Of a stretch of DNA of 64,000 nucleotides, positions 46,688 through 57,018 are shown one piece after another; positions within the stretch are counted from its first letter, which is position 1; each line of letters starts with the position of its first letter. The position numbers and the translations under genes are program-made. Origin of the DNA: Ezakiella sp. (GTDB lineage Bacteria; Bacillota; Clostridia; Tissierellales; Peptoniphilaceae); the NCBI GenBank assembly GCA_022778715.1, contig JALFRW010000007.1:124001-188000 (forward strand), read 5' to 3'. The notes beneath the pieces were generated by a model that had not been told where the DNA came from, searched no databases, and saw nothing but the letters and a program-made list of their open reading frames with translations.

Positions 46688-46716
46688 ATTATATCACACA
46701 TATTTTATTATATCAA
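46688..46716 (-). promoter_or_regulatory. Promoter of the LuxR-type regulator and accessory block
   Basis: Minus strand: -35 TTGATA (46711-46716), 17-base spacer, -10 TATAAT (46688-46693). Confidence 0.8.
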
Positions 46717-46751
46717 ATATAATTACATTTAATAAAAAATTGAATGTAAAA

Positions 46752-46784
46752 CGCAAAAAAAGAACAGCTTATAATAGCTGTTCC
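46752..46784 (-). terminator. S10-spc-alpha cluster terminator
   Basis: Minus strand: GAACAGCT, loop ATTATA, AGCTGTTC, then seven T. It lies 10 bases after rplQ. Confidence 0.9.
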
Positions 46785-46794
46785 GTAAGATCTA

Positions 46795-47133
46795 TTAAAC
46801 TAATTCTATAATGCACATTTCCGAAGCGTCTCCACGGCGATATCCGGTTTTAATAATTCTGGTATATCCACCGTTTCGATCAGCATATTTCGCATTATAT
46901 TCAGTAAAAACCTTTTTTCCTGCCTCTTTATCAAATAAAAATGAGTTTGCTTGTCTAATAGCATGAAGATCTCCTCTTTTCCCTAGAGTAATCATTTTAT
47001 CAGCAAGTCTTCTAACTTCTTTTGCTCTTGGAACAGTGGTTACTACACGTCCATTTAATAAGAGGGAAGTTGTAAGGTTTCTGAGCATAGACATTCTATG
47101 GTCAGATCTTCTACCAAGCTTTCTTTGTGCCAT
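46795..47133 (-). CDS. rplQ: 50S ribosomal protein L17
   Basis: L17 sits near the exit tunnel. The 112-residue protein begins [20 protein letters not shown] and ends with the conserved [48 protein letters not shown] is seen in the usual order. It is the last gene of the ribosomal cluster, 10 bases after rpoA. Confidence 0.97.
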   Translation of the reverse strand: MAQRKLGRRSDHRMSMLRNLTTSLLLNGRVVTTVPRAKEVRRLADKMITLGKRGDLHAIRQANSFLFDKEAGKKVFTEYNAKYADRNGGYTRIIKTGYRRGDASEMCIIELV

Positions 47134-47143
47134 AATAACCTCC

Positions 47144-48097
47144 TTAACTTTCCTGGTCTTTTAAACTGAGACCATACTCTGACAATTTATTGATGACTTC
47201 TTCCAAACTCTTTTTTCCGAGATTTCTCACTTTGAGCATATCATCTTCAGTTTTACCAATCAATTCGGACACAGTGTTTATATTTGCTCTTTTTAAACTA
47301 TTGAATGAGCGAACACTTAGATCAAGTTCTTCTATTGCCATCTTCATGTATCTTTGCTTTGCGCGGTCATCCCTAGATTTAAGAATGCCGCCTTGATCCA
47401 TATTTTCACATAGACCACTTATAAGACCTAGATGTTCAATTAAAATTCTTGCACCTAAGGAGGCTGCTTCATCTGCATTTATAGTTCCATTCGTCCAAAT
47501 TTCTAAAACGAGTTTGTCATAATCGGTAATTTGTCCAACTCTTGTATTTTCTATTGTAAAGTTTACCTTCTTAACCGGTGTAAACTCTGAGTCAATAGGA
47601 ATATCCCCTATGGATGTGGAATCTTTTAAAGCTTCTTTATTTTTTTCTTGGAGTACATAACCCCTTCCATGTTCAAGGTCCATTTCTATAACAAGGTGGC
47701 CATTTTCATTCACTGTTGCTATGTGAGCATCCTTGTTGATGATTTCGCAATCGCTACCGGTGATAACATCGGCACCGGTAACTTCCTTTGGCCCTTTAAT
47801 ATCAATCAGAAGTTTTTGTGGCTCTTTTGTATAGCTTTTTACAGCTAAATTTTTAATATTTAAGATAATTTCCGGAACATCTTCATAAACACCTTCAATA
47901 GTGGAAAATTCATGAAGAACACCTTGAATGTGAATTTTTGAAATACTGCTTCCCGGAAGACTTGATAGAAGTACTCTTCTCATCGAGTTTCCTAAAGTTG
48001 TTCCGTACCCTCTTTCAAGTGGTTCAATTGAGATTTTAGCATAGCTTTTGTCTTCGCTCATTTCTAAAATTTCGATATTAGGCTTTTCAATTTCCAT
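47144..48097 (-). CDS. rpoA: DNA-directed RNA polymerase subunit alpha
   Basis: The 317-residue alpha subunit has the N-terminal dimerisation domain ([23 protein letters not shown]) and a C-terminal DNA-binding domain ([19 protein letters not shown], then [12 protein letters not shown]). Both parts are full length. GGAGGGACCTT precedes the ATG. rpsD, which normally stands between rpsK and rpoA in clostridia, is absent; rpsK is the direct upstream neighbour. Confidence 0.98.
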   Translation of the reverse strand: MEIEKPNIEILEMSEDKSYAKISIEPLERGYGTTLGNSMRRVLLSSLPGSSISKIHIQGVLHEFSTIEGVYEDVPEIILNIKNLAVKSYTKEPQKLLIDIKGPKEVTGADVITGSDCEIINKDAHIATVNENGHLVIEMDLEHGRGYVLQEKNKEALKDSTSIGDIPIDSEFTPVKKVNFTIENTRVGQITDYDKLVLEIWTNGTINADEAASLGARILIEHLGLISGLCENMDQGGILKSRDDRAKQRYMKMAIEELDLSVRSFNSLKRANINTVSELIGKTEDDMLKVRNLGKKSLEEVINKLSEYGLSLKDQES

Positions 48098-48124
48098 AAG
48101 GTCCCTCCTTGCAAGATTAACTAC

Positions 48125-48523
48125 CTAAACTCTTCTGCGTTTAGGAGGTCTGCATCCATTGTGCGGAATTGGTGTTACGTCTTTTATAGATGTAACTTCA
48201 AGTCCTGAAGCTTGAAGTGCTCTGATAGCTGCTTCTCTTCCTGAACCTGGTCCCTTTACATATACTTCAACAGTCTTTAATCCATGTTCCATAGCTTTTT
48301 TTGATGCAGTTTCCGCTGCTTCTTGAGCTGCGAATGGAGTGCTCTTTCTGCTTCCTCTAAATCCGAGTCCACCAGCACTTGCCCATGAAATTAAATTTCC
48401 TTGCATATCTGTTAAAGATACCATTGTATTATTGAATGAAGATGAGATATGTGCTTGACCTTTTTCAATATTTTTTCTAGCTCTTTTTTTGACTCTAACA
48501 GTCTTTCCTTTATTTGCTGCCAA
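48125..48523 (-). CDS. rpsK: 30S ribosomal protein S11
   Basis: The 132-residue protein has the S11 core [33 protein letters not shown] and the C-terminal [18 protein letters not shown]. It lines the platform at the mRNA exit. It lies 14 bases after rpsM and 27 bases before rpoA. Confidence 0.97.
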   Translation of the reverse strand: MAANKGKTVRVKKRARKNIEKGQAHISSSFNNTMVSLTDMQGNLISWASAGGLGFRGSRKSTPFAAQEAAETASKKAMEHGLKTVEVYVKGPGSGREAAIRALQASGLEVTSIKDVTPIPHNGCRPPKRRRV

Positions 48524-48537
48524 GATTATACCTCCTT

Positions 48538-48888
48538 CTATTTACCATTTCTAGGGCCTTTTCTCGTCCTAGCATTTGTCTTTGTTCTTTGTCCTCTCAC
48601 CGGAAGACTTCTCTTGTGACGTAACCCTCTGTAGCAACCAATTTCACGAAGTCTCTTAATGTTAAGAGCAACATCACGGCGAAGGTCACCTTCAACCTTA
48701 ATGTGTTCCATAGCTTCTCTGATTTTTGCTGCATCGCTTTCGCTTAAATCGCGAACACGTATATCTGGATTTACGCCTGCTGCTTCTAAAATTTGTTTTG
48801 AAGTAATTCTTCCAATCCCATAAATATAAGTTAAACCGATTTCGATTCTCTTATCTCTAGGAAGGTCGATACCTGCAATTCTTGCCAT
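48538..48888 (-). CDS. rpsM: 30S ribosomal protein S13
   Basis: The 116-residue protein has [25 protein letters not shown] at its start and the basic tail [16 protein letters not shown] that contacts t[19 protein letters not shown] is the signature. AGGAGG lies upstream and rpmJ precedes it. Confidence 0.97.
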   Translation of the reverse strand: MARIAGIDLPRDKRIEIGLTYIYGIGRITSKQILEAAGVNPDIRVRDLSESDAAKIREAMEHIKVEGDLRRDVALNIKRLREIGCYRGLRHKRSLPVRGQRTKTNARTRKGPRNGK

Positions 48889-48902
48889 AATAGTTAGCCT
48901 CC

Positions 48903-49016
48903 TTAACCCTGTACTTGTTTATGCTTAGGGTTTTCACAGATTACCATTACTTTTCCATGTCTTTTAATAATTTTGCATTTATCGCAAATTTTCTTAACTG
49001 ATGGTCTTACTTTCAT
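48903..49016 (-). CDS. rpmJ: 50S ribosomal protein L36
   Basis: The 37-residue protein [20 protein letters not shown] plus [15 protein letters not shown] carries the zinc set C-x2-C, C and H (Cys11, Cys14, Cys27, His32), so it is the zinc-containing form. It starts at the ATG at 49016 with GAGGGG upstream, between infA and rpsM as usual. Confidence 0.97.
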   Translation of the reverse strand: MKVRPSVKKICDKCKIIKRHGKVMVICENPKHKQVQG

Positions 49017-49032
49017 CTTAATTATCCCCTCA

Positions 49033-49251
49033 TTATTTGTTTCTCCACGTGATACGACCTTTTGTCAAATCATATGGCGATAGTTCCAAGTTTACTTTAT
49101 CTCCGGGCAAAACTCGGATATTGTGCATTCTGAGCTTTCCCGAGATGTGTGCGATAACTTCATATCCATTTTCTAATCTAACTTTAAAAATAGCATTAGG
49201 GAGTGCGTCAACTACAACGCCCTCAACCTCAATAGTATTCTTTTTTGACAT
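49033..49251 (-). CDS. infA: Translation initiation factor IF-1
   Basis: The 72-residue OB-fold protein has [19 protein letters not shown] at the start and [20 protein letters not shown] in the middle. IF-1 occupies the A site during initiation. It shares a base with the upstream KOW-protein stop, so it is translationally coupled. The methionine aminopeptidase gene often found upstream is missing. Confidence 0.97.
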   Translation of the reverse strand: MSKKNTIEVEGVVVDALPNAIFKVRLENGYEVIAHISGKLRMHNIRVLPGDKVNLELSPYDLTKGRITWRNK

Positions 49252-49517
49252 TAAATCTTGTCCCCCTCGTTGTACCTCTGTGTGAGTTTCCTTAAGTTCT
49301 TATTAGTTAAACGAAATTCTTCATCATTAAAAGCATTTTGATTCAAAAAATTCAAATGAATAATTTTTTTCTTCTTTGGCTTTTCAAGTGTCCTTCTATT
49401 TCCATCTACTATAAGCACGAAATTGTTGTCAACCACTTCAATAATCACAAAGTATTGAAGCTTATCATGTCCAGCCTTGCTTCTAACTATTTGTCCGGGT
49501 ACTATTTTTTCTATCAT
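49251..49517 (-). CDS. KOW-domain RNA-binding protein (L14e-like)
   Basis: The 88-residue protein begins with a KOW motif ([21 protein letters not shown]), then [27 protein letters not shown]. This matches the small L14e/YbxF-neighbour type KOW proteins found between adk/map and infA in clostridia. RNA or ribosome binding is inferred. It begins 3 bases after adk. Confidence 0.85.
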   Translation of the reverse strand: MIEKIVPGQIVRSKAGHDKLQYFVIIEVVDNNFVLIVDGNRRTLEKPKKKKIIHLNFLNQNAFNDEEFRLTNKNLRKLTQRYNEGDKI

Positions 49518-49520
49518 AGA

Positions 49521-50165
49521 CTATTTATCGAGTCCTTTCAAAATTTCTTCTGTAACTTCTTTTGGACTCTTGTTGCCATCAATAGTAAGGACAAGAGATT
49601 GCTTGTTATAATAGTCAATCAATGGAGCAGTTTGTGATTCGTACACACCAATGCGATTACGAACTGCCTCTTCATTATCATCTGCTCTTGTAACGAGCTC
49701 ACCTCCGCAGTAATCGCATACTGAATCTACTTTAGGAGGATTAAAGGCAATGTGGAAGCTTGCCTTGCAATTTTTGCATACGCGTCGACCCGTGATTCTT
49801 TCTATCAAGACTTTTTTGTCGACATCTATATTTATTACCCTGTCTGACTTAATTCCCAGTTCTTTTAAAAACTCATCTAAAGCTTCAGCTTGTGGAATAG
49901 TTCTTGGGAATCCATCGAGTAAAAACCCGTTTTTTACATCTTCTTGTTTAAGTCTATCCTTAACAAGTTCAATTGTTAACTCATCTGGCACTAATTCACC
50001 AGAATTTAAATAACCTTCTGCCTTTTTTCCAAGTTCAGTTTGATTTTTAATATTACTTCTAAAAATATCCCCTGTTGAAATATGAGGAATATTATATTTT
50101 TGTTTGATTTCTACAGCTTGAGTGCCCTTACCGGCTCCTGGAGCTCCTAATAATATAAATCTCAT
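49521..50165 (-). CDS. adk: Adenylate kinase
   Basis: Adenylate kinase interconverts AMP, ATP and ADP. The 214-residue protein has the P-loop GAPGAGKGT (residues 7-15), DGFPRTIPQAEAL and a lid with the zinc set C-x2-C...C-x2-C (CKNC and CDYC), the Gram-positive long form. It shares TAATGA with the secY stop and is therefore coupled to it. Confidence 0.97.
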   Translation of the reverse strand: MRFILLGAPGAGKGTQAVEIKQKYNIPHISTGDIFRSNIKNQTELGKKAEGYLNSGELVPDELTIELVKDRLKQEDVKNGFLLDGFPRTIPQAEALDEFLKELGIKSDRVINIDVDKKVLIERITGRRVCKNCKASFHIAFNPPKVDSVCDYCGGELVTRADDNEEAVRNRIGVYESQTAPLIDYYNKQSLVLTIDGNKSPKEVTEEILKGLDK

Positions 50166-51442
50166 TAGCCTAAAAATCCTTTGTAGTGACGCATTGTCAT
50201 TTGTGCTTCAATTTGTTTAACAGTTTCAAGAGCAACACCAACAACAATGATAATACTTGTACCTTGGAAGCCGACATTCAAATGTGAGAAGTGAGCTAAT
50301 AGCAAAGGTAATGAGGATAAAATTGCGAGTGCCAAACCACCAACAAATGTGATTCTGTTGACAGTTCTGGATAAATATTGGCTTGTTGGTTTACCAGGTC
50401 TGATTCCCGGGATAAATCCGCCTTGTGATTGAATATTCTTAGCATATTCTACGGTATTAAATTGAATAGCATTGTAGAAATATGTGAAGAAAATAATTAG
50501 TGCAAAATTAATTACAAAATAAATCCAAAATCCAACAGTATTACCATCAGCGGACATCCATTTTCTCAAGAAATCTGAGAAACCACCTTTTGTAAATAAA
50601 GCAATAGTTCCAGGTATTTGCATAAATGTTGATGCAAAGATAACCGGCATAACTGAAGCCATATTTACCTTAATCGGAATATGAGTTGCTTGTCCACCAT
50701 AAACACGTCTACCAACAACGCGCTTTGCATATTGAACCGGAACTCTTCTTTCACCTTCTTGAATTAGTACAACAAATGCAACAATTGCAATCAAGATGAT
50801 GAAATATAAAATTACTGAAATCCAAGATGTTACACCTGCTTTAGCAAGAGCAATGTTTTGCATAATTGATTGTGGCATTCTAGCAACGATACCAATGAAA
50901 ATGATTAACGATATACCATTTCCAACACCTTTTTCAGTAATTGTATCTCCTAGCCATACCAAGAAACTTGTTCCGGCTACAAGTGTTACAATAATAAGTG
51001 CGTGTTGAATAAAAGTTGTTGCTGTAATAGCATTTCTATACAAACCGTAAACTGTACCAATTGCTTGAATTAATGCAAGTGCTACTCCGGTAATTCTTGT
51101 CACTTTGTTTAATTTTCTACGTCCTTCTTCGCCATCTTTAGCCATTTCTTCAAGGCTTGGAATAGCCACAGCTAAAAGTTGGATAATAATGGAAGCGGTG
51201 ATGTGTGGGTAAATATTCATAGCGAATATACTCATATTGGAAAGTGAACCACCCGCCATCAAGTCCAAAAATCCTAAAACGCTTTGTCCTGCCGACTCAA
51301 AGATTTTTGCAATTTCAGCCTTATCAATAAATGGTGCAGGAATATGGCTTCCCAATCTAAAAATGAACAGACAGAATAGAGTAAAAAGCATTCTGTCTCT
51401 TATTTCCTTGACTTTCCAGGCATCTCTCAACGTTTTAAACAT
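50165..51442 (-). CDS. secY: Preprotein translocase channel subunit SecY
   Basis: SecY forms the protein-conducting channel used by SecA. The 425-residue protein has ten membrane helices. It begins with [23 protein letters not shown] and has the plug/helix-2 region LMAGGSLSNMSIFAMNIYPHI, plus the cytosolic loop GERRVPVQYAKRVVGRR. It sits between rplO and adk, overlapping each by a base, as in most Firmicutes. Confidence 0.98.
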   Translation of the reverse strand: MFKTLRDAWKVKEIRDRMLFTLFCLFIFRLGSHIPAPFIDKAEIAKIFESAGQSVLGFLDLMAGGSLSNMSIFAMNIYPHITASIIIQLLAVAIPSLEEMAKDGEEGRRKLNKVTRITGVALALIQAIGTVYGLYRNAITATTFIQHALIIVTLVAGTSFLVWLGDTITEKGVGNGISLIIFIGIVARMPQSIMQNIALAKAGVTSWISVILYFIILIAIVAFVVLIQEGERRVPVQYAKRVVGRRVYGGQATHIPIKVNMASVMPVIFASTFMQIPGTIALFTKGGFSDFLRKWMSADGNTVGFWIYFVINFALIIFFTYFYNAIQFNTVEYAKNIQSQGGFIPGIRPGKPTSQYLSRTVNRITFVGGLALAILSSLPLLLAHFSHLNVGFQGTSIIIVVGVALETVKQIEAQMTMRHYKGFLG

Positions 51443-51876
51443 TAGAGCACCTCAGCTGTTCCACCAGCTTTTTCTATCTTTTCTTTTGCTGATTTGCTGA
51501 TTTTATTAGCTTTAACAGATAGCTTTTTATTGATTTCACCATCTCCCAAAATCTTAACATTTTCAGCATTTCTACGAACAATCCCTTTTTCAATTAAAGA
51601 ATTGAGATCAACAACATCACCATTGTCAAATACGTCTAATTCTCCAACATTGACGATAGAATATTTAGTACTCCAAATGTTTGTAAATCCTCTCTTTGGC
51701 ATACGTCTGAAAAGTGGCATTTGGCCCCCTTCAAAACCCGGACGAACTCCCCCGCCACTTCTTGAATTTTGACCTTTCATACCACGTGTAGAAGTTTTGC
51801 CCATACCTGAACCGATACCTCTACCGACTCTTTTCTTCTTTGTTCTTTCTAATCCTTTTAAGTTTTGTAATTCCAT
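51442..51876 (-). CDS. rplO: 50S ribosomal protein L15
   Basis: The 144-residue protein has the glycine-rich [21 protein letters not shown] and [25 protein letters not shown] sections in order and the C-terminal fold ending GGTAEVL. It is full length. Its TAATG stop-start joins secY. Confidence 0.97.
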   Translation of the reverse strand: MELQNLKGLERTKKKRVGRGIGSGMGKTSTRGMKGQNSRSGGGVRPGFEGGQMPLFRRMPKRGFTNIWSTKYSIVNVGELDVFDNGDVVDLNSLIEKGIVRRNAENVKILGDGEINKKLSVKANKISKSAKEKIEKAGGTAEVL

Positions 51877-51885
51877 AGCGTCCTC

Positions 51886-52062
51886 CTAGTCAACAATCTC
51901 AACAATGTGACTTACTTTGTTGATCATTCCTCTGATTTGAGGAGTATCCTTTTGTTCAACAACATGGCCAATTCTTCTTAAACCAAGTGCACGAACAATT
52001 CTTCTTTGACTTTCAGGTTTGCCAATGAGACTTCTTTTTTGTACATATTTAATAGTATCCAT
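51886..52062 (-). CDS. rpmD: 50S ribosomal protein L30
   Basis: The 58-residue protein reads [20 protein letters not shown], then [20 protein letters not shown], then [41 protein letters not shown] is the bacterial L30 signature. It starts at the ATG at 52062 with AGGAGG upstream, between rpsE and rplO. Confidence 0.96.
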   Translation of the reverse strand: MDTIKYVQKRSLIGKPESQRRIVRALGLRRIGHVVEQKDTPQIRGMINKVSHIVEIVD

Positions 52063-52072
52063 CAAAAGCCTC

Positions 52073-52576
52073 CTAATTTAACACTTCTTCTAATGTCTTG
52101 CCTCTCATCTTTGCAACGTCTTCCGGACGTTTCAAACTCTTAAGGCCTTCCATTGTAGCGTTTACAACGTTTCTTGGATTGTTTGTTCCAATACATTTTG
52201 TTCTGATATCTTTAACTCCTGCAAGTTCACAAACTGCACGAACTGCAGCACCTGCGATAACGCCAGTACCTTCTTGAGCTGGCTTTAATAAAACGCTTCC
52301 TGCACCGAACTTTCCAATAATTTCGTGTGGAATTGTTGTACCTTGAATAGGAACTTCAATCATATTTTTCTTTGCATCAGCAACAGCTTTTCTGATAGCT
52401 TCCGGAACTTCCAAAGCTTTACCCATACCAACGCCAACGTGAGATTTCGTATCGCCTACGACTACAAGTGCAGCAAATCTGAAGTTTTTACCACCTTTTA
52501 CAGTTTTGGAAACTCTGTTTATAGCGACAACTCTTTCTTGCAAATCGAGTTCTTCGTGTTTAACTTTTTCTGTCAA
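52073..52576 (-). CDS. rpsE: 30S ribosomal protein S5
   Basis: The 167-residue protein has [21 protein letters not shown], the S5 double-stranded RNA-binding start, and [40 protein letters not shown] follows. It influences decoding accuracy. The residues linked to spectinomycin (VSKTVKGG loop) look wild type. Confidence 0.97.
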   Translation of the reverse strand: MTEKVKHEELDLQERVVAINRVSKTVKGGKNFRFAALVVVGDTKSHVGVGMGKALEVPEAIRKAVADAKKNMIEVPIQGTTIPHEIIGKFGAGSVLLKPAQEGTGVIAGAAVRAVCELAGVKDIRTKCIGTNNPRNVVNATMEGLKSLKRPEDVAKMRGKTLEEVLN

Positions 52577-52590
52577 AGTATTTCCTCCTT

Positions 52591-52953
52591 CTAGAATTCT
52601 AATCCGGCTTCTCTTGCGCCTTCAGCCAATTCTTTCACGCGTCCGTGGTAAATATAACCACCTCTATCGAATACAACTTCCTTGACACCCTTATCAAGTG
52701 CTCTCTTAGCAACTAGTTCGCCAACTTTCTTTGCAGCATCTTTATTGCTTGTATGTTCCAAACCCAGCTCTTTGTCTAGAGATGAAGCAGCAGCGATTGT
52801 CTTCATTTCGACATCGTCAATAATTTGTGCATAAATATGCTTAGAACTTCTTCTTACGCAAAGTCTTGGTCTTTCTGAAGTACCATTAATCTTGTTTCTT
52901 ACGCGTTGGTGTCTTTTTTGTCTGGTTTGATTTTTATCAATTTTTTTAATCAT
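52591..52953 (-). CDS. rplR: 50S ribosomal protein L18
   Basis: The 120-residue protein binds 5S rRNA. It has the basic start [31 protein letters not shown] and ends [27 protein letters not shown]. Full length, 14 bases after rpsE's ribosome site. Confidence 0.97.
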   Translation of the reverse strand: MIKKIDKNQTRQKRHQRVRNKINGTSERPRLCVRRSSKHIYAQIIDDVEMKTIAAASSLDKELGLEHTSNKDAAKKVGELVAKRALDKGVKEVVFDRGGYIYHGRVKELAEGAREAGLEF

Positions 52954-52965
52954 CTAAAAGACCTC

Positions 52966-53502
52966 CTACTTACCTGTTTTACCAACTTTACGACGAACTT
53001 GTTCATCAGCATAGCGAACACCTTTCCCTAAATATGGTTCCGGTGGTCTATATCCGCGAACTTGAGCCGCAAATTGTCCGACTTGTTGCTTATCCGGGCC
53101 ACTAATTACAATTGTCAAGTTGTCAGGTGTTTCAACTGTTAATCCCTTTGGAATTTCTACATCTAGTGGATGTGAAAATCCGAGGTTTAAAGAAAGTTTT
53201 CCACCGTTCATTGTTGCTCTGTAACCGGTTCCGATAATCTTTAACTCTTTTTTAAATCCGTTTGTTACCCCTTCAATCATATTAGCAACAAGACTTCTAG
53301 TTAAGCCGTGAAGACTTTTAACTCTCTTTGTTTCATTTATTCTAATAACGTGGATAACATTATCTTTAACCTCAAAGCTCATTTCATCTACTGCTGTTAA
53401 TTCGAGTTCGCCCTTAGGTCCTTTAACTTTAACAAATTTATCGTTGATATCTACGCTGCATCCTGAAGGAATTGTGATTGGCTTTAATCCGATTCTACTC
53501 AT
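52966..53502 (-). CDS. rplF: 50S ribosomal protein L6
   Basis: The 178-residue protein begins MSRIGLKPITIPSG at 53502, where AAGGAGGATATA precedes the ATG; a longer frame would run into rpsH. Two L6 repeats are present, with the signature PEPYLGKGVRYADEQVRRKVGKTGK at the end. Confidence 0.97.
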   Translation of the reverse strand: MSRIGLKPITIPSGCSVDINDKFVKVKGPKGELELTAVDEMSFEVKDNVIHVIRINETKRVKSLHGLTRSLVANMIEGVTNGFKKELKIIGTGYRATMNGGKLSLNLGFSHPLDVEIPKGLTVETPDNLTIVISGPDKQQVGQFAAQVRGYRPPEPYLGKGVRYADEQVRRKVGKTGK

Positions 53503-53512
53503 TATATCCTCC

Positions 53513-53908
53513 TTACCATACGTAGCAAATAACTTCTCCACCAACTTTGTTTGCTCTAGCTTCTTTATCTGTCATAATTCCCTTTGGAGTTGAAATTATA
53601 GCAATGCCGAGGCCTCCTAAAACTCTTGGTAGTTCCGTTGAATTTACATAAATTCTTAATCCTGGTTTAGAAATTCTCTTAATACCAGAAATAACTCTTT
53701 CTTTCTTATTAATATATTTCAAAGCGATGCGAATTGTCTTTGTAACCCCATCTTCAAGGATTTCAAAATTCTTGATATATCCTTCGTCTTTTAAGATATG
53801 AGCAATTGAAATTTTAATATTGCTTGCAGGGATATCGACAAATTCGTGTCTTGCACTATTCGCATTTCTAATTCTCGTAAGCATATCTGCAATAGGATCA
53901 GTTAACAT
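53513..53908 (-). CDS. rpsH: 30S ribosomal protein S8
   Basis: The 131-residue protein has [20 protein letters not shown] at the start and [31 protein letters not shown] at the end. S8 is a primary 16S binder and, in enterobacteria, the spc operon repressor. It is full length. Confidence 0.97.
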   Translation of the reverse strand: MLTDPIADMLTRIRNANSARHEFVDIPASNIKISIAHILKDEGYIKNFEILEDGVTKTIRIALKYINKKERVISGIKRISKPGLRIYVNSTELPRVLGGLGIAIISTPKGIMTDKEARANKVGGEVICYVW

Positions 53909-53927
53909 ATTATACCTCCTTGTTAGC

Positions 53928-54113
53928 TTACCAGCTTGCCTTTCTTACTCCAGGAATTTCCCCTTTGTAAGCAAGTTCTCTAAAACAAATACGACAGATG
54001 CCATATTTTCTTAAATAGCCGTGTGGTCTTCCGCAAATCTTGCAACGATTATATTGTCTTGAAGAGAATTTAGGAGTTCTCTTTTGACTTGCTATTTTTG
54101 ATTTTTTTGCCAT
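53928..54113 (-). CDS. rpsN: 30S ribosomal protein S14, zinc type
   Basis: The 61-residue short S14 has the zinc ligands [20 protein letters not shown], with the [15 protein letters not shown] end. This is the zinc (C+) form; no zinc-free partner is in the window. Confidence 0.96.
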   Translation of the reverse strand: MAKKSKIASQKRTPKFSSRQYNRCKICGRPHGYLRKYGICRICFRELAYKGEIPGVRKASW

Positions 54114-54123
54114 TTAATCCTCC

Positions 54124-54666
54124 TTACTTTCTAAAAGGCATGCCAAGCAATCTTAATAATTCTTTTGCTTCTGCGTCTGTCTTTGCGGTTGTAACAATCG
54201 CAATGTCCATACCGTGAATATCTTCAACTTCATCGTAGTTGATTTCCGGGAAAATTAATTGCTCTCTAATACCGGTTGCATAATTTCCACGGCCGTCAAA
54301 GCTTTTATCGTTAACTCCTCTAAAGTCTCTAACACGTGGCAAAGCAATGTTTACAAATTTGTCTAAAAAGTAGTACATCTTGTCTCCTCTTAGAGTAACC
54401 ATTGCACCAATCTTCATGCCCTCGCGAAGTTTGAAGTTAGCAATTGACTTTCTTGCGTGTGTAACAACTGGAGCTTGCCCTGAAATCAGAGCGAGTTCTT
54501 TAAGAACTGAATCTAACATCTTAGGATTGTCTTTAGCTCTTCCAAGTCCAACATTTAAAGTAATCTTTTCAAGCTTCGGAACTTCATTAATGTTTTTATA
54601 ACCGAATTCCTCTATTAATTGAGGAACTACTTCATTTTTATATTTATCTAATAATCTTGGAGCCAT
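54124..54666 (-). CDS. rplE: 50S ribosomal protein L5
   Basis: The 180-residue 5S rRNA-binding protein has [44 protein letters not shown] and [23 protein letters not shown] in order. It is full length and follows rplX by 13 bases. Confidence 0.97.
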   Translation of the reverse strand: MAPRLLDKYKNEVVPQLIEEFGYKNINEVPKLEKITLNVGLGRAKDNPKMLDSVLKELALISGQAPVVTHARKSIANFKLREGMKIGAMVTLRGDKMYYFLDKFVNIALPRVRDFRGVNDKSFDGRGNYATGIREQLIFPEINYDEVEDIHGMDIAIVTTAKTDAEAKELLRLLGMPFRK

Positions 54667-54679
54667 TCTCTCTATCCTC

Positions 54680-54991
54680 CTAGTCTATAACTTCGCCGTC
54701 AGATTTTCTAAATCTTACTTTAGTGCCATCTTCAAGGAATTTATAGCCAATTCTCGAGCGTGTCTTTGTTGAAGGATCGTAGTACATAACGTTTGAAACG
54801 TCAATTTTACCTTCTCTCTTAATTAGTCCGCCTGGTTTTTGAGGTCCCATTGGTTTTTGATGTTTTGTTTGAATATTAACACCTTCAACGATTACTTTGC
54901 CTTCCTTAGGGAATGCGCGAAGAACCTTTCCAGTTTTTCCTTTATCTTTACCAGTAATAACAATTACTGAATCATCTTTTCTAATCTTCAT
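54680..54991 (-). CDS. rplX: 50S ribosomal protein L24
   Basis: The 103-residue protein has a KOW domain at the start ([34 protein letters not shown]) and the family's [15 protein letters not shown]. It is one of the assembly-initiator proteins of the large subunit. Confidence 0.97.
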   Translation of the reverse strand: MKIRKDDSVIVITGKDKGKTGKVLRAFPKEGKVIVEGVNIQTKHQKPMGPQKPGGLIKREGKIDVSNVMYYDPSTKTRSRIGYKFLEDGTKVRFRKSDGEVID

Positions 54992-55001
54992 GCGAAACTC
55001 C

Positions 55002-55370
55002 TTATAGTACTTCCGGAGCTAATGAAACGATCTTCATGAAGTCATTTTTTCTTAGCTCTCTAGTTACTGGCCCGAAAATACGGGTTCCAACCGGGTTCTT
55101 ATCATCTTTTATAATAACGCATGCATTGTCATCAAATTTGATGTAACTACCATCAGGACGTCTGACGGGACGAACTGTTCTAACGATAACAGCTTTTTGA
55201 ACATCTCCTTTTTTAACAACTCCGCCGGGTGTTGCACTCTTGACAGCGACAACAACTATATCGCCAACGGTAGCAATCTTTCTTCTCGTTCCTCCGAGAA
55301 CTTTAATAACGAGGACTTCTTTTGCACCAGAGTTATCTGCAACTCTCATGCGACTTTCTGCTTGTATCAT
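55002..55370 (-). CDS. rplN: 50S ribosomal protein L14
   Basis: The 122-residue protein starts [27 protein letters not shown] and ends [23 protein letters not shown], the complete L14 fold. It contacts IF6-like silencing factors and L19 at the subunit interface. Confidence 0.97.
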   Translation of the reverse strand: MIQAESRMRVADNSGAKEVLVIKVLGGTRRKIATVGDIVVVAVKSATPGGVVKKGDVQKAVIVRTVRPVRRPDGSYIKFDDNACVIIKDDKNPVGTRIFGPVTRELRKNDFMKIVSLAPEVL

Positions 55371-55383
55371 AATTCCTCCTTAA

Positions 55384-55638
55384 TTAACGAGCTTGCTCAA
55401 TGATTCTAACCAAACGCCATCTCTTTGTCTTTGATAAAGGTCTTGTTTCCATAATTAAAACTTTATCTCCGATCTTAGCTTGGTTTTCTTCATCGTGAGC
55501 CTTAAATGTTGTCGTACGATTTATTCTTTTCTTGTAAACAGGGTGAGCAACTTTAGTTTCTACTTTTACAGTAATTGTTTTATCCATTTTGTCTGAGCTA
55601 ACAATACCAACTCTGGTCTTTCTCAAATTTCTTTCCAT
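55384..55638 (-). CDS. rpsQ: 30S ribosomal protein S17
   Basis: The 84-residue OB-fold protein has [27 protein letters not shown] and ends [16 protein letters not shown]. It begins 3 bases after the rpmC stop. Confidence 0.97.
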   Translation of the reverse strand: MERNLRKTRVGIVSSDKMDKTITVKVETKVAHPVYKKRINRTTTFKAHDEENQAKIGDKVLIMETRPLSKTKRWRLVRIIEQAR

Positions 55639-55641
55639 AAA

Positions 55642-55848
55642 CTAAGCCTCCTTCCTGATTCCAAGAGCCCTTTCGCTCTCAATAGTTTTTATTTTAGCGA
55701 TTTCTTTTCTAACTGTGCGAATTCTCATTGGATTATCAAGTCCCCCTGTAACTGCTTGAAAGCGGAGATTGAACAATTCAGCTTTCAATTCTTGAAGTTT
55801 TGATGAGAGTTCAGCATCTGATAATTGACGAATTTCATTAATTTTCAT
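55642..55848 (-). CDS. rpmC: 50S ribosomal protein L29
   Basis: The 68-residue two-helix protein starts [23 protein letters not shown] chose the ATG at 55848 since GGCGGTGA is correctly spaced; an in-frame GTG three codons earlier lies on that ribosome site. The start overlaps the end of rplP by 11 bases. L29 lies at the tunnel exit and helps dock SRP and trigger factor. Confidence 0.95.
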   Translation of the reverse strand: MKINEIRQLSDAELSSKLQELKAELFNLRFQAVTGGLDNPMRIRTVRKEIAKIKTIESERALGIRKEA

Positions 55849-56281
55849 CAGATTCACCGCCTTTAGCTTCTACATCATCACGAGTGATGAATTTTGTCTT
55901 AATTGGTAACTTGTGTTGAGCAAGTCTCATAGCTTCTCTTGCTGTTTCAATAGGAACTCCGCCCATTTCAAACATAACTCTGCCCGGTTTAACAACTGCT
56001 ACCCAATATTCAGGAGCACCTTTACCTGAACCCATACGAGTTTCAGCAGGTTTCTTTGAAATTGGCTTGTCAGGGAAAATCTTAATCCAGATATTTCCGC
56101 CACGTTTAACATATCTTGTCATAGCACGACGTGCAGCTTCAATTTGATTGGAGGTGATCCATGCCGGCTCTAAAGCTTGAATAGCATATTCGCCATAAGT
56201 GATAGTATTTCCCTTTTGAGCGAAGCCTTTCATTCTGCCACGATGAACCCTTCTTCTTTTGACTCTTTTTGGCATCAACAT
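55838..56281 (-). CDS. rplP: 50S ribosomal protein L16
   Basis: The 147-residue protein has [22 protein letters not shown] at the start and [22 protein letters not shown] in the middle. Its usual end is followed by a short acidic extension ([11 protein letters not shown]). L16 lies by the A site and peptidyl transferase centre. Two ATGs two codons apart are possible; the first has the better ribosome-site spacing. Confidence 0.97.
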   Translation of the reverse strand: MLMPKRVKRRRVHRGRMKGFAQKGNTITYGEYAIQALEPAWITSNQIEAARRAMTRYVKRGGNIWIKIFPDKPISKKPAETRMGSGKGAPEYWVAVVKPGRVMFEMGGVPIETAREAMRLAQHKLPIKTKFITRDDVEAKGGESDEN

Positions 56282-56293
56282 AATACTTTCCTC

Positions 56294-57004
56294 CTAGTTC
56301 TTAGCTTGTCCCTTGACAAATTTCTTTCTTCTTCTTTTCTTGCCTTCATCAGGTGGAGTAATTTCAGGAAGCTTTCCATCTAATACTTCTCCCTTGTAGA
56401 TCCAAACCTTAACACCGATCTTACCGTAAGTTGTGTTTGCTTCTGCAAAACCATAATCGATATCCGCTCTTAAAGTTTGAAGAGGAATTGTGCCTTCTGA
56501 ATATCTTTCTGCTCTGGCGATATCTGCTCCGCCTAGACGACCTGAAACTTGAGTTTTGATCCCCTTTGCACCGGCCCTCATTGTTCTTTGAATTGCAGAC
56601 TTCATAGCACGTCTAAATGCAATCCTTCTTTCAAGAGCAGCCGAAATGTTTTCTGCTACTAATTGAGCATCAACATCAGGGTTCTTAACTTCTTCAACGC
56701 TTACAACAACGTCTTTGCCGGTCATCTTGCATAATTTTGCTCTTAAAGCATCAACGCCCTCACCACCACGGCCAATAACTACGCCCGGTTTTTGTGTGTA
56801 AATAGTAACTTTAACCTTATTTACAGCGCGTTCTATATCAATCTTTGAAATACCAGCTTGGTATAATTCTTTTTTAACGAATTTTCTGATGTTGTAGTCT
56901 TCAACTAAATTATCGGAAAAGTCTTTATTGTTTGCATACCATCTGGAATTCCAATCCTTAATAACTCCGACTCTAAGTCCATGTGGATTAACTTTTTGAC
57001 CCAT
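56294..57004 (-). CDS. rpsC: 30S ribosomal protein S3
   Basis: The 236-residue protein starts [23 protein letters not shown] and has the KH domain [22 protein letters not shown]. The C-terminal S3 domain has [24 protein letters not shown]. It ends in a basic tail ([15 protein letters not shown]). It forms the mRNA entry with S4 and S5. Confidence 0.97.
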   Translation of the reverse strand: MGQKVNPHGLRVGVIKDWNSRWYANNKDFSDNLVEDYNIRKFVKKELYQAGISKIDIERAVNKVKVTIYTQKPGVVIGRGGEGVDALRAKLCKMTGKDVVVSVEEVKNPDVDAQLVAENISAALERRIAFRRAMKSAIQRTMRAGAKGIKTQVSGRLGGADIARAERYSEGTIPLQTLRADIDYGFAEANTTYGKIGVKVWIYKGEVLDGKLPEITPPDEGKKRRRKKFVKGQAKN

Positions 57005-57018
57005 CTTAAAACTCTCCT

